A DNA stretch of 35,355 nt. It comes from CAZOKO01 sp964580455 (GTDB lineage: Bacteria > Desulfobacterota > WTBG01). The stretch covers positions 1-35,355 of the forward strand of contig CAZOKO010000015.1 in assembly GCA_964580455.1 (NCBI GenBank), read 5' to 3'. Below are positions 8,794 to 17,316 of the stretch, in pieces; the stretch's first letter is position 1; every line of letters begins with the position of its first letter. Below the pieces are notes generated by a model. That model worked only from the letters and a program-made list of their open reading frames with translations. It made no database searches and had not been told where the DNA came from. Made by a program: the position numbers and the translations under genes.

Positions 8794-9300
8794 ATGGGAA
8801 AGACTGCTGCATTTCAAAACGTGATAATAAGTTCAACCGCAAAGAAAGATTGGAATAATATTCTCAAAAGAATCATGGCCTCCTATAATAACATTTCCAA
8901 AGCTATCAATCCTAAAGGTCTTCTTAAAATTAATCTTACCTCCGCGCAAATCAAACTGCTTACCTGCTTCAGTGACAAAGATGAGCTTACCATGACAGAG
9001 TTAAGTCGAAACCTTTCTGTCAGTATGCCTACCATGACTGCTATGGTTGATCGGTTGGTTAACAGTAAAATGGTGGAGCGAGAGAGGGGTAGTGTGGATA
9101 GAAGGGTGGTTAAGGTAAGACTGACTGATGCAGGGGAGATAGAATTAAAAAAGCTGATAAGAATCAGAAGAAAGGAAATGGAAAAGATATTAATGAATCT
9201 CAGTGAAGAAGAAATGAAAACTTATCTTATTTCTATTGAAGCGGTAGCACAACTGCTGACAAAAGCACGTCAGGGGAAAGATGTGGGAAGGACAACTTGA
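8794..9300 (+). CDS. MarR-family transcriptional regulator (second)
   Basis: This 168-residue winged-helix repressor-type protein has the helix-turn-helix region LTMTELSRNLSVSMPTMTAM followed by the wing GSVDRRVVKVRLT, matching the first MarR in the window at the DRRVVKV hallmark. The start is uncertain. ATG 8794 follows a palindrome but has no strong ribosome site, GTG 8821 is possible, and TTG 8725 would add 23 residues that do not look like the family and would use a -35 word as its start. The gene precedes an MMPL-type transporter by 45 bases, so it probably controls that gene and perhaps the hydrophobe cluster beyond it. That regulatory link is inference. Confidence 0.88.
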   Translation: MGKTAAFQNVIISSTAKKDWNNILKRIMASYNNISKAINPKGLLKINLTSAQIKLLTCFSDKDELTMTELSRNLSVSMPTMTAMVDRLVNSKMVERERGSVDRRVVKVRLTDAGEIELKKLIRIRRKEMEKILMNLSEEEMKTYLISIEAVAQLLTKARQGKDVGRTT

Positions 9301-9345
9301 TAAGTTTGAGCTATGAAAAAACAAAAAAGTGTGAGGTAATTTAAA

Positions 9346-11724
9346 ATGGAAAAGTTTGCTGATTTTGCCATAAGAAAAAGATTGGCCATACTCATTGCTA
9401 TTTCTTTTGTAACCCTGTTCTTTTTGTACCAGTTAATTAACCCACTGGGTTTCTTCACCTCCTCAAAAATCTTAAAATTAAAAGTTGAGACTGATTTTGC
9501 AGATCTCCTTCCTCAAAGACACCCGTATATTAAAATCCACAATAGAATAAGAGATACCTTCGGTGGGGCCAACCAGGTTATCATTATGGTTCAGGTAAGA
9601 GATGGTGATATCTTTAACCAGGACACCTTATCCAAAGCAAGAGAGATTTCGCGGCGATTAGAGGCATTTCCTGCAGTTGACAGGTACAAGATTAGATCAA
9701 TTGCCATGAGCAAGATGAAGTACTTCAAGTTTAGCTCTGGGCTTATGGATATTTCTCCCTTGATGTTTCCTAACGTCCCTCAGAATGAGGAGGAGATGGA
9801 AGATTTAAGGAAGAAGATTTACAGTTCAGGCAGGTATTATGGTCCCTATGTCTCATGGGATAGTAAAAAGACCTTGATAATGGTGGACTTTTTTGAAGAA
9901 GAGCTTAAGGAGATCGGATATGATGCAGTTTATAAAGAGTTTATAAAACTCCAAAATGATATGGAGGATGAGAATCATATTATTAATATTGCCGGTGAGC
10001 CGGTGCATCTGGGTTATGTTAGAGATCTCAGTAGAAAGGTAATCGGTGTATTAGGTCTTACCACCCTGTGTATTATGCTGCTTCTCTATCTTTACTACAG
10101 GTCCAAGCGGGGCATGTTCATTCCTATTATTTCATTAGTTTTAAGTGGAATCTGGGGCCTGGGCTTCATGTCGATGGTAGGATTCAATCTGGATCCACTT
10201 ATCCTGGTTTTGCCTTTTCTGATTTCTCTTATGACAGCGCGTCATTCCATGCAGCTGATTAACCGCTATCTGGAAGAGGTAGAAAAGGGTGCAGATGTAA
10301 AGACAGCCTCGCAGATTCTGATAAGCAGTATGTTTGCTCCAGGGGTTACGGGTATTATCACTGATGCCATGGGCATCGGTCTGGTAGCTATCGCTGCTAT
10401 ACCTATCTTACAGAATATATCTATTGCCTGTGCATTCTGGTCTGTAGCTACCATCATTCTTGCTTTGCTCTTTACCCCTCTGGCGCTTTCCTACATTAGG
10501 CCATCAAAGAGGCTTGCAGCTCAGATCGAAGCCTTGAAGGAGAGAAAGGCTAAACCGGGGGCAATGGATAGACTTCTTACCTGGCTGGGTCATCGGATTG
10601 CAGGAAAGGGCAAATGGGTAATTGTGGCTGCTAACGTTATACTGGTGGCTGTGGGTCTTCAGTATGCAAGCAGGCTTCATGTAGGTGACTTCTTCCCGGG
10701 GAGCTCTATCCTCTGGCCCTGGCACAGGTACAACAAAGATGCCATGCGTATCATTACCAATATGCCCCTCTTAAATCCTTTGTATGTAGTGTTGGAGGGA
10801 GAAGAAGGAGATTTTATTTCAGAGGGGGAAACCTTACGAGAGATGAATCGCTTTCGACGTTTTATGGCGAAGCAAGATCGTGTTATGTTTGTCTCCAGTA
10901 TTACAAATATGCTCCCTGGTTTTCTCATGGCCTCCAATGAGGATGATCCTAACTGGAATCACTTGCCCAAAGAAGACAACGTATTAAGTTTCTGCTATCG
11001 TGCAATGGTATACAGAGGTGAGCCAGGGACCTGGGATCGATATGTGGAACCTACAGACAGTATGAGTAATGTTATCATTTACTGCAGGGATAAGATGCCC
11101 AAAACTACCGAATCCATCATCGCAAGCATCAAAGATTATGTAAAAAACCATTCCCAGATTAAGGGTGGCAAGTATCTGCTGGCAGGTGGAGCAGTGGGTG
11201 TTGAGGCAGGAATAAGAGAAGAGATTACCGCTTCTCAAACTCTAAATCTTACCCTGGCGCTTCTAGGAGTGTTTGTCTTCTGCTCCATCAATTTTGGCAG
11301 TATTCTTGCCGGACTGCTTTTAACCATTCCTCTGGCCATCTCCAATATCATCACCTTTGCCCTGATGGGTGCCTACCACATTGGTGTGACGGTCAATACC
11401 TACCCGGTCTCCTCTATCGGGATTGGATTGGGAGTGGATTACGGCATCTACTTTGTCGGCAGGTTGAGGGAAGAAAGGAAAAAAACAGGAGATTTAAATA
11501 CGGCTATTTTGAATACTATGAGAACTAACGGGAGGGCTATAGTTATTATTGCTACTACCCTTACTGTAGGGCTGATGCTGTGGATATTCTCGGCCTTAAA
11601 ATTCCAGGCCTATATGGGTATACTCTTAGCCATTCTCCTGCTGCTCAATATGTTGGGTGCTTTATTATTGCTCCCCAGTTTGATTGCCATTATAAAGCCT
11701 AAGTTTTTAGAAAGAGGGAAATAG
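9346..11724 (+). CDS. MMPL-type RND transporter
   Basis: This 792-residue inner-membrane protein has the layout of MMPL/HpnN-like RND transporters. TM1 (about 14-32) is followed by a periplasmic domain (33-225), five clustered helices (about 228-390), TM7 (about 424-444), a second periplasmic domain and a final five-helix cluster (about 640-785). It is shorter than HAE1 pumps. Conserved-looking stretches are FLISLMTARHSMQLINRY and GIGLGVDYGIYFVGRL, the latter matching the family's GxGxDY motif in the second helix bundle. Relatives move lipids, hopanoids or other hydrophobic molecules. Proteins of this type recur beside DUF1302, DUF1329 and YCF48-like proteins, all of which follow here. Direction of transport and substrate are not known. 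Confidence 0.88.
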   Translation: MEKFADFAIRKRLAILIAISFVTLFFLYQLINPLGFFTSSKILKLKVETDFADLLPQRHPYIKIHNRIRDTFGGANQVIIMVQVRDGDIFNQDTLSKAREISRRLEAFPAVDRYKIRSIAMSKMKYFKFSSGLMDISPLMFPNVPQNEEEMEDLRKKIYSSGRYYGPYVSWDSKKTLIMVDFFEEELKEIGYDAVYKEFIKLQNDMEDENHIINIAGEPVHLGYVRDLSRKVIGVLGLTTLCIMLLLYLYYRSKRGMFIPIISLVLSGIWGLGFMSMVGFNLDPLILVLPFLISLMTARHSMQLINRYLEEVEKGADVKTASQILISSMFAPGVTGIITDAMGIGLVAIAAIPILQNISIACAFWSVATIILALLFTPLALSYIRPSKRLAAQIEALKERKAKPGAMDRLLTWLGHRIAGKGKWVIVAANVILVAVGLQYASRLHVGDFFPGSSILWPWHRYNKDAMRIITNMPLLNPLYVVLEGEEGDFISEGETLREMNRFRRFMAKQDRVMFVSSITNMLPGFLMASNEDDPNWNHLPKEDNVLSFCYRAMVYRGEPGTWDRYVEPTDSMSNVIIYCRDKMPKTTESIIASIKDYVKNHSQIKGGKYLLAGGAVGVEAGIREEITASQTLNLTLALLGVFVFCSINFGSILAGLLLTIPLAISNIITFALMGAYHIGVTVNTYPVSSIGIGLGVDYGIYFVGRLREERKKTGDLNTAILNTMRTNGRAIVIIATTLTVGLMLWIFSALKFQAYMGILLAILLLLNMLGALLLLPSLIAIIKPKFLERGK

Positions 11725-11763
11725 ATTCTAATTTTGTTTAAACAGCAAATGCTTGTTATTACT

Positions 11764-11921
11764 ATTGTGAATGACAAAAGTAAAACGCTCATTGCGAGGA
11801 GCGTAGTGACGAAGTAATCTCCTTAAGGACGCTCGGAACAGGCTCCGCATTCCCATGAGATTGCTTCGCTATCGCTCGCAATGACAGGCAATTGAATGTT
11901 AACTTCATTTAAGTCGTTCAC
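11764..11921. repeat. MITE-like inverted repeat, copy 1
   Basis: The element is bounded by short imperfect terminal inverted repeats (GTGAATGAC at the left, GTCGTTCAC at the right). Inside is a large imperfect hairpin: CATTGCGAGGAGCG at 11790-11803 pairs with CGCTCGCAATG at 11873-11883, and GTAATCTCC with GAGATTGC. A second copy at 15469-15677 has the same ends and the same inner words (GCTCGGAACA, TTGAATGT). It ends 53 bases before the start codon at 11975. No transposase is encoded. It is most simply a non-autonomous mobile repeat. Confidence 0.7.
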
Positions 11922-11974
11922 TTTAGTAATTAAAGTAGAAGTATAAAATTTTTAACAGAAAAAAGGAGGGTGTT

Positions 11975-12460
11975 ATGAAAGGGTTAAAAAGAGCAAAAAA
12001 AGCATCACTGTTTGTTAGTCTGTCTTTAATTGCCATCTGTGCTTTATTGATTTGTGTTCCCATCGCAGGAGCTGGAGAGATTGAGGGTATAAATCCCTTG
12101 CAGACTTTTAATTATATGGTTTTACTTGATGGTCAAAGTGCAACCAGCGGTACAAGTAGTGCAGCTCCTTTTGGTGTTCACACTGTAGGGGTGATAGCTT
12201 ATGGGCATTCATCACTTTCAGCTACGATAAGTGTAAGCGGTCCAAGAGATGCGATAGGATTAGCATGGATAGGGTTAATTGGAACAGGAGGAAGAAACTG
12301 GGGTGATTTTGCCTTTGGCCCTGTTCCCAATTCAGGTATAACAGCCTCAATTGATCTTGGTGGATCTCTTAGTTATGCTCTGGTTACAGGAGGAGTTTTC
12401 ATCTTCTCCCCAACGGTGTCTGGAGATGATCCTGCTAGGTACAGTATAGCCGTAAGATAG
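11975..12460 (+). CDS. Small secreted protein of unknown family (copy A)
   Basis: I do not recognise this family. The 161-residue product has a clear Sec signal peptide (basic start, hydrophobic core about 12-32, cleavage near AGAGE) and a mature part of about 128 residues, rich in Gly, Ser, Thr and Val and probably beta-structured, without cysteine. Fixed words are NPLQTF, YMVLLDGQS, PFGVHTVGV, SGPRDAIGLAW, NWGDFAFGPVPNSGI and GGVFIFSP. A paralogue at 32304-32783 shares most of these and is roughly 70 percent identical by eye; even the ribosome site (AAAAAGGAGGGT before ATGAAAGG) is alike. No terminator separates it from the DUF1302 gene 45 bases on, so it may be co-expressed with the envelope module. 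Confidence 0.8.
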   Translation: MKGLKRAKKASLFVSLSLIAICALLICVPIAGAGEIEGINPLQTFNYMVLLDGQSATSGTSSAAPFGVHTVGVIAYGHSSLSATISVSGPRDAIGLAWIGLIGTGGRNWGDFAFGPVPNSGITASIDLGGSLSYALVTGGVFIFSPTVSGDDPARYSIAVR

Positions 12461-12505
12461 ATAGTAAAATGGAATTGAATGAACTTCTTTAAAGGAGGGG
12501 TAGAA

Positions 12506-14101
12506 ATGATTAAGAAAACGAGTCTTTTTCTTGCGCTGTTTTTTGTTTTCCTCCTGATGTCTCAGGATGCCCTGGCAACCTTCGAATTTTTCGATGGTAA
12601 GCTGAGGATTAAAGGGCGGCTGGAGCAGTATATGGTTATGCTGACCAACGTTCCCAAAGGTGATAAGTACTATCGAACTGCCAACAGGCTGGCATTAAAT
12701 CAGTCCATCTTCACCTTTGAGGCATTATCTGCCCTGGTAGATAATGGTGACTGGCTGGTTAATCTCCAGACTTACTTAAGATATTATTATGATTCTGCTC
12801 CAGACTTTGATCACAGGCTGCGTAGGAGTTTTTCAACCAGTCGGACGAGGAATAAAAAATATCAGAGAAATGCCTATGATCAGGATGACTGGGTCAATGA
12901 GTTTTACCTGGACGTGTACAAGGGCCCCTGGAACATCAGACTGGGGAAGCAGGTAGTAGTCTGGAGTGAGGTGGAGATGGTGCAGACTATTGATAAGATT
13001 AACGCCCTTGATCTACGATACGGCACGCCGGGGATGCAGCCCTTTGACGAGCTGAAGCTGAGCCTCTGGATGTTTAGAGGCTTCTACAACTCAGACTTGC
13101 CCGGCAACCTCATCTTCGAGCACATCTTTATCCCCGGTGATTTTGAACGTACAAGAACCCCATTTGAGGGGTGTTGGATGTCAAGAAAACCCGCCCCTGG
13201 CAATGTTCCTAAAGCCCTTGGAATGGGGGATGCCATCTACTGGATGATGGAGGATGCCAAACCCAGCTTTGCCCTTAAAAATTATCAATATGCTTTTCGT
13301 GTCCGGGGAAACTCCGAAATCTTCATGTTTGATACCCCTTATGTCATCGACTGGACATTAAGCTATGTTAACGTCCTGGATACGGGACATGCTGTGTTTG
13401 AGGATACAGAGAGAGTAAACGACTACCTTAATAACGAAAACGTTGTAGCTAGATTAGCAGGTCAGAAGCCACCGCCTATACCGAGAGGAGTGGCTAAGTG
13501 GAAGAGGTATGAGGCAGTAGGTGCCAGTTTCCAGAGTTATGTACCTCAGCTGGGAGGTGTGCTGAGGGGGGAGTTTTCCTTAGAGATAGGGAGGAAGTGG
13601 AACTCGGTTAATTCTAAAACGGCCGTTAGAAATGTTGGAGCACTTGGCGATTTTGAAAACAGGACGGTGGAAAGAGATTTTTTAAGTTACGGCATTACCA
13701 TAGACAAGCCCTTCTGTGTCCCCTGGTATGGAGACCGTATGCAGAGATGGGGTGTCAGGCCCTGCTGGGATGTCACCCTGGGGGTGTTTGGGGGATACTT
13801 TCTGCAGAATAACAGCAGGATCTGGCAGTGGTCTCAGGGTTACGACTACAGATCCAGAACCATGATAACCCTTATGATAAGGGGAGGTTTTCGCCACAAT
13901 GAGTTTACCCCAGTCATAAGGGCAAAATACGGAACACGTAACTATGGACATATCGCCCCTGCCCTTAGCTATATGCCGGGTAGACACCTAAGGATCGAAG
14001 CGGGATACATCTACTTTTATGCCAAGAATCCTGAAGCGCACAGAGAGGCTGCGGTAGAGGACAGAGATGGAGCCTATCTGAGGATCAGGTGGGAATACTA
14101 A
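12506..14101 (+). CDS. DUF1302-like outer-membrane protein
   Basis: The 531-residue product has a signal peptide ending at DALA (residue about 24). The body is rich in aromatic and charged residues in alternating patterns typical of an outer-membrane beta-barrel. The C-terminus, DGAYLRIRWEY, ends in an aromatic residue as outer-membrane barrels usually do. The stretch WVNEFYLDVYKGPWNIRLGKQVVVWSE resembles DUF1302 proteins, which carry a LRxGRQxxxWGE-like segment. The start at 12506 has AAAGGAGGGG upstream; the frame is open from 12479, but that would place the ribosome site inside the gene. It is 22 bases before the DUF1329 gene, and these two families are regular neighbours. Probable role: outer-membrane part of hydrophobe transport. 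Confidence 0.8.
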   Translation: MIKKTSLFLALFFVFLLMSQDALATFEFFDGKLRIKGRLEQYMVMLTNVPKGDKYYRTANRLALNQSIFTFEALSALVDNGDWLVNLQTYLRYYYDSAPDFDHRLRRSFSTSRTRNKKYQRNAYDQDDWVNEFYLDVYKGPWNIRLGKQVVVWSEVEMVQTIDKINALDLRYGTPGMQPFDELKLSLWMFRGFYNSDLPGNLIFEHIFIPGDFERTRTPFEGCWMSRKPAPGNVPKALGMGDAIYWMMEDAKPSFALKNYQYAFRVRGNSEIFMFDTPYVIDWTLSYVNVLDTGHAVFEDTERVNDYLNNENVVARLAGQKPPPIPRGVAKWKRYEAVGASFQSYVPQLGGVLRGEFSLEIGRKWNSVNSKTAVRNVGALGDFENRTVERDFLSYGITIDKPFCVPWYGDRMQRWGVRPCWDVTLGVFGGYFLQNNSRIWQWSQGYDYRSRTMITLMIRGGFRHNEFTPVIRAKYGTRNYGHIAPALSYMPGRHLRIEAGYIYFYAKNPEAHREAAVEDRDGAYLRIRWEY

Positions 14102-14123
14102 TAATAAAAAGGAGGTATAAGTT

Positions 14124-15443
14124 ATGTTGTATGCAAAAAGGAAATTAACATTAATGAGCATACCCTGCTGGGTGATGGTATGCCTGTTTCTGATGGTATC
14201 TTCAAGCTCAGCCCAGGGGGTAAAATTCCCCACACCCTCTTATGAGGGAGAAGAGCTTACCAAGGTAAGGGAGTGGGAGAAGACCTGGGTAGGCAAGAAG
14301 GTAAGTACAGCCGATATAGATCAGGTAAAAGATCTCATGCCGGATGCTGCATATCACATCATGAAAAACCCCAAGGATTATGGAGCTAAAGAAGATCTCT
14401 GGTTTGAGATTGTTCCTTACAGGGAATATAAGGTTTCTCCCGGCTTAGTTGAATCCACCAGGAAGTATGCCCCTCAGGCAGAATTGGTAGAAGGGAAGGG
14501 AGGCCTTGGATTGAAGAATTATGGGAAGGTAGCGGGTATCCCATTTCCACAACTGGATACCAAAGATCCAGTCAAAGCAGGGACCCAGGCGGCCTGGAAT
14601 TTTGATGGCTATACCCATGCGGATTGTTATCGTTTGAATAATAAGCCTGCCAATATCGTAGATTGCCGGACAGGACGCGAGCGGTCTGCCGGGCAGCTTC
14701 GCTGGATGATGTTCTGGTCAGGAAGGACCGATGTACCCCCCACACCTGAACTTGACAAGAATAAGCGAAAAATCCACCGAACCTTCTTTCAGAGGAATAC
14801 AGCTCCCCCTGATTTTGCCGACACCACCATTTTAGAAGTTAAATACCAGGATACAGACAGAGATTGTGATCTCTGGATCTACACTGCCATGTTCCGCCGC
14901 ATCCGCAGGTACACCGCCAGACAGCGGAGTGACATGATAGACGGCACCGATCTGATATACGATGACCACGATGGCTGGTATACCCACATCAACCTGAATA
15001 CCTATAAGCTGGTAGGTCAAAAAGATATGTTGTGTGTTCGTCATCAGGAGACACCTTATGAGAAGTTGTCCCGTGTAGAAGGGCAGGGATTCTGGAATGG
15101 CGCTCAGAGGGAGCGGGTGAAGTGCTGGGTAGTTGAAGCAGTCAATAAAGACCCGGACTATATCTATAGCAAACGAGTCTGGTATCTTGATCCGGAGAAC
15201 TGGCAGTTTAATGTTCAGGAGATGTATGACCGACAGGGCAGGCTCTGGAAGATGATGGAAGAGTTCTGGGCTGAATATAAGCTAAAAGAGGCAGAGGGGG
15301 TGGCAACGGTCTTTGTTGGAGAACACACGGTAGACCTGATCAGACGTCATGGAAGTGTGGGGCAGTTTGAGATTTTTGCGGTAGGACAGAACCTCAACAG
15401 GAAGATATTCAGCGTAGCGAATTTACAGCAGTTGACTTATTAA
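14124..15443 (+). CDS. DUF1329 (LolA-like) secreted protein
   Basis: The 439-residue product has a signal peptide (hydrophobic about 12-30, cleavage near SSSAQG). The C-terminal two thirds contain the LolA-like stretch DCDLWIYTAMFRRIRRY followed by RQRSDMIDGTDLIYDDH, a pattern also seen in outer-membrane lipoprotein-sorting-type proteins. LolA-like folds bind lipid or acyl chains in a half-barrel, so a periplasmic carrier working between the MMPL transporter and the DUF1302 barrel is a reasonable inference. AAAGGAGGTATAAG precedes the ATG. The next gene lies beyond a MITE-like repeat, so a transcript break is possible here. Confidence 0.82.
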   Translation: MLYAKRKLTLMSIPCWVMVCLFLMVSSSSAQGVKFPTPSYEGEELTKVREWEKTWVGKKVSTADIDQVKDLMPDAAYHIMKNPKDYGAKEDLWFEIVPYREYKVSPGLVESTRKYAPQAELVEGKGGLGLKNYGKVAGIPFPQLDTKDPVKAGTQAAWNFDGYTHADCYRLNNKPANIVDCRTGRERSAGQLRWMMFWSGRTDVPPTPELDKNKRKIHRTFFQRNTAPPDFADTTILEVKYQDTDRDCDLWIYTAMFRRIRRYTARQRSDMIDGTDLIYDDHDGWYTHINLNTYKLVGQKDMLCVRHQETPYEKLSRVEGQGFWNGAQRERVKCWVVEAVNKDPDYIYSKRVWYLDPENWQFNVQEMYDRQGRLWKMMEEFWAEYKLKEAEGVATVFVGEHTVDLIRRHGSVGQFEIFAVGQNLNRKIFSVANLQQLTY

Positions 15444-15468
15444 ATTTTGATTCAAGTTAGAAGTTGCT

Positions 15469-15677
15469 ATTGTGAACGACAAAATAAAATGTCATTGCGA
15501 GGAGCAAGATTCCTCGACAGTTTCTTAACGTGCACAGACAGCCTGTCATTGTGAGGAACGTAGTGGCAAAGCAATTTCTTGAGGATGCTCGGAACAGTCT
15601 CCGCTAATCCCATAAGATTGCTTCACTATCACTCGCAATGAAAGTCTATTGAATGTCAACTTATTTAAGTCTTTCAC
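15469..15677. repeat. MITE-like inverted repeat, copy 2
   Basis: It has the same ends as copy 1 (GTGAACGAC left, GTCTTTCAC right) and the same order of inner words, including CATTGCGAGGAGC, GCTCGGAACA, AGATTGCTTC, CTCGCAATGA and TTGAATGT. It is about 50 bases longer because a second GTCATTGTGAGGAACG arm is inserted in the left half, as if one arm had been duplicated or a related element had landed inside. It fills most of the 15444-15736 gap and ends 59 bases before the next start codon. Confidence 0.7.
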
Positions 15678-15736
15678 TATATTGATGGTTATTCAATAGT
15701 TAGAATTTGGTACATAATAAAAAGGAAGGAAGGATT

Positions 15737-17215
15737 ATGGGATTTGATGATATTTTAAAAGAGCTGCAGTCTATCGTCGGTAAAAGTAAGGTTTTAACCG
15801 ATGAAGAAACACTTAATAAATACTCTAAAGATGAGAGTTGTCAACCGGCTAAGATGCCCGACTGTGTTGTTCTGGTAAAAAGTACAGAAGAGGTGCAGAA
15901 GGTGGTAAAGATTGCCAATGAACATTCCTTACCAGTAGTGCCACGCAGCTCACCTGTGGGATTTCACGGTTCCGGTATCCCGGAGGAGGGGGGAATAGTC
16001 ATCGATATGCAGGGTATGAATCATGTTTTAAGGGTTGACACCAGAAATAAATGGGCTCTGGTGGAACCAGGTGTAACCTACGGTCAACTGCAAAAGGAGT
16101 TGAAACCTCATGGATTCAGGGCAGTTAATCCTTTGTTGCCTCATCCCCAAAAATCGGTGATCACCAGTATTCTGGAGAAGCCCCCCCATTTAACCTCCAA
16201 GTTGCATCTGGATGAGATTATACTTACTATGCAGCTCGTTTTCCCCAGTGGCAACCTTTTCCACACAGGTTCTTTAGCTGTACCTATGCCTTCCCTTAAA
16301 CCTGAGGAAGTCCCTGATAAGACGCATTCAGATCTTTGTAATGCCCTTGGTCCTGGAATAGACTGGTGGAGACTGCTTACCGGTTGCGAGGGGACAATGG
16401 GTATTGTGACTGCCATGAACTTTAAAATAACGCCACTTCCTACACAACAGGAAGTTTATTTCCTTCCATTCAAAACGATAGAAGAGTTGATTGAGCCTGC
16501 TTACCTCATTTTAAGAAGAGAGATTGGGAATGAATGTTTTATTCTTAACAGTCATAATCTTGCCTCTATGCTGGCAGAGAAGGAAGATGAGATTGCTGCT
16601 CTAAAAGAACAGCTGCCTGCTTTCTGCCTTGTTATATGTCTGGACGCAGGTGAGTGGTATCCGGAAGAGAAGATAGCCTATCAGGAGAATGCTCTTAACT
16701 CTATATGCGAGCAGTTTTACTGTGATATTACTACTGCTCTTCCTCCTGTAGCGGAAGCGGACAGAAAGATAAGAGGGATGTTATCACAGCCCTGGGATGA
16801 CGGTGTGTACTGGAAATTCCGTTACAGTGGAGGGTGCTGGGATATTCTTTTACTTACTCCACTGGATGAAGCCCCGGCATTTATAGCCATTATGGAGGAA
16901 GTAGCGGCAGATTGTGGTTATCCTTTTGAAGATATTGGTATTTATCTCCAGCCAAAGCAGAGAGGCCATGTTTATCATCTCGAGTTTAATTTGCCTGTGG
17001 ACAGGAGCAATGCTAGAGAGAGTGAAAAGGTAAAAGCGCTTATCCATGAGGCTGCCAAAAGATTGCTAAATTCTGGTGCCTTTATCTATCGCCCCTATGG
17101 TTCTCTGGCTGAGATGGTTTATTCCCGAACCGGGAATTATCACTCCTCAATCAGGAAGATTAAAGGGATACTTGATCCCAACAATGTAATGAACCCAGGT
17201 AAATTAGCGCTCTAA
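15737..17215 (+). CDS. FAD-linked oxidase, VAO / 4-cresol methylhydroxylase type
   Basis: This 492-residue flavoprotein has a PCMH-type FAD-binding domain: PDCVVLVKSTEEVQKVVKIA, then PVVPRSSPVGFHGSG as the pyrophosphate-binding loop, and NKWALVEPGVTYGQL. A cap domain follows, and the C-terminal GILDPNNVMNPGK is shared by this superfamily. Relatives oxidise para-alkylphenols, vanillyl alcohols or hydroxy acids. No signal peptide is seen, and no cytochrome c subunit like that of 4-cresol methylhydroxylase is encoded nearby. ATG 15737 is preceded by GGAAGGAAGG; an in-frame TTG at 15707 is less likely. It pairs with the related oxidase that follows 101 bases later, so they may form a heteromer. 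The substrate is unknown. Confidence 0.85.
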   Translation: MGFDDILKELQSIVGKSKVLTDEETLNKYSKDESCQPAKMPDCVVLVKSTEEVQKVVKIANEHSLPVVPRSSPVGFHGSGIPEEGGIVIDMQGMNHVLRVDTRNKWALVEPGVTYGQLQKELKPHGFRAVNPLLPHPQKSVITSILEKPPHLTSKLHLDEIILTMQLVFPSGNLFHTGSLAVPMPSLKPEEVPDKTHSDLCNALGPGIDWWRLLTGCEGTMGIVTAMNFKITPLPTQQEVYFLPFKTIEELIEPAYLILRREIGNECFILNSHNLASMLAEKEDEIAALKEQLPAFCLVICLDAGEWYPEEKIAYQENALNSICEQFYCDITTALPPVAEADRKIRGMLSQPWDDGVYWKFRYSGGCWDILLLTPLDEAPAFIAIMEEVAADCGYPFEDIGIYLQPKQRGHVYHLEFNLPVDRSNARESEKVKALIHEAAKRLLNSGAFIYRPYGSLAEMVYSRTGNYHSSIRKIKGILDPNNVMNPGKLAL

Positions 17216-17226
17216 TTCACTTTTTT

Positions 17227-17287
17227 GGACGCAGATTAAAAAGATTTTGATTTTTTATCTGCGGCTGTCTGCGAAAATCTGCGCCCC
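17227..17287. repeat. Inverted repeat between the two oxidase genes
   Basis: GGACGCAGATT (17227-17237) pairs imperfectly with AATCTGCGCCCC (17276-17287), with extra TCTGCG words between. This type of dispersed intergenic repeat is common in bacterial genomes. It ends 29 bases before the second oxidase start and could form a hairpin in a shared transcript. Confidence 0.6.
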
Positions 17288-17316
17288 ATGTTTTTAATTA
17301 ATAAGGAGGTTATGTA

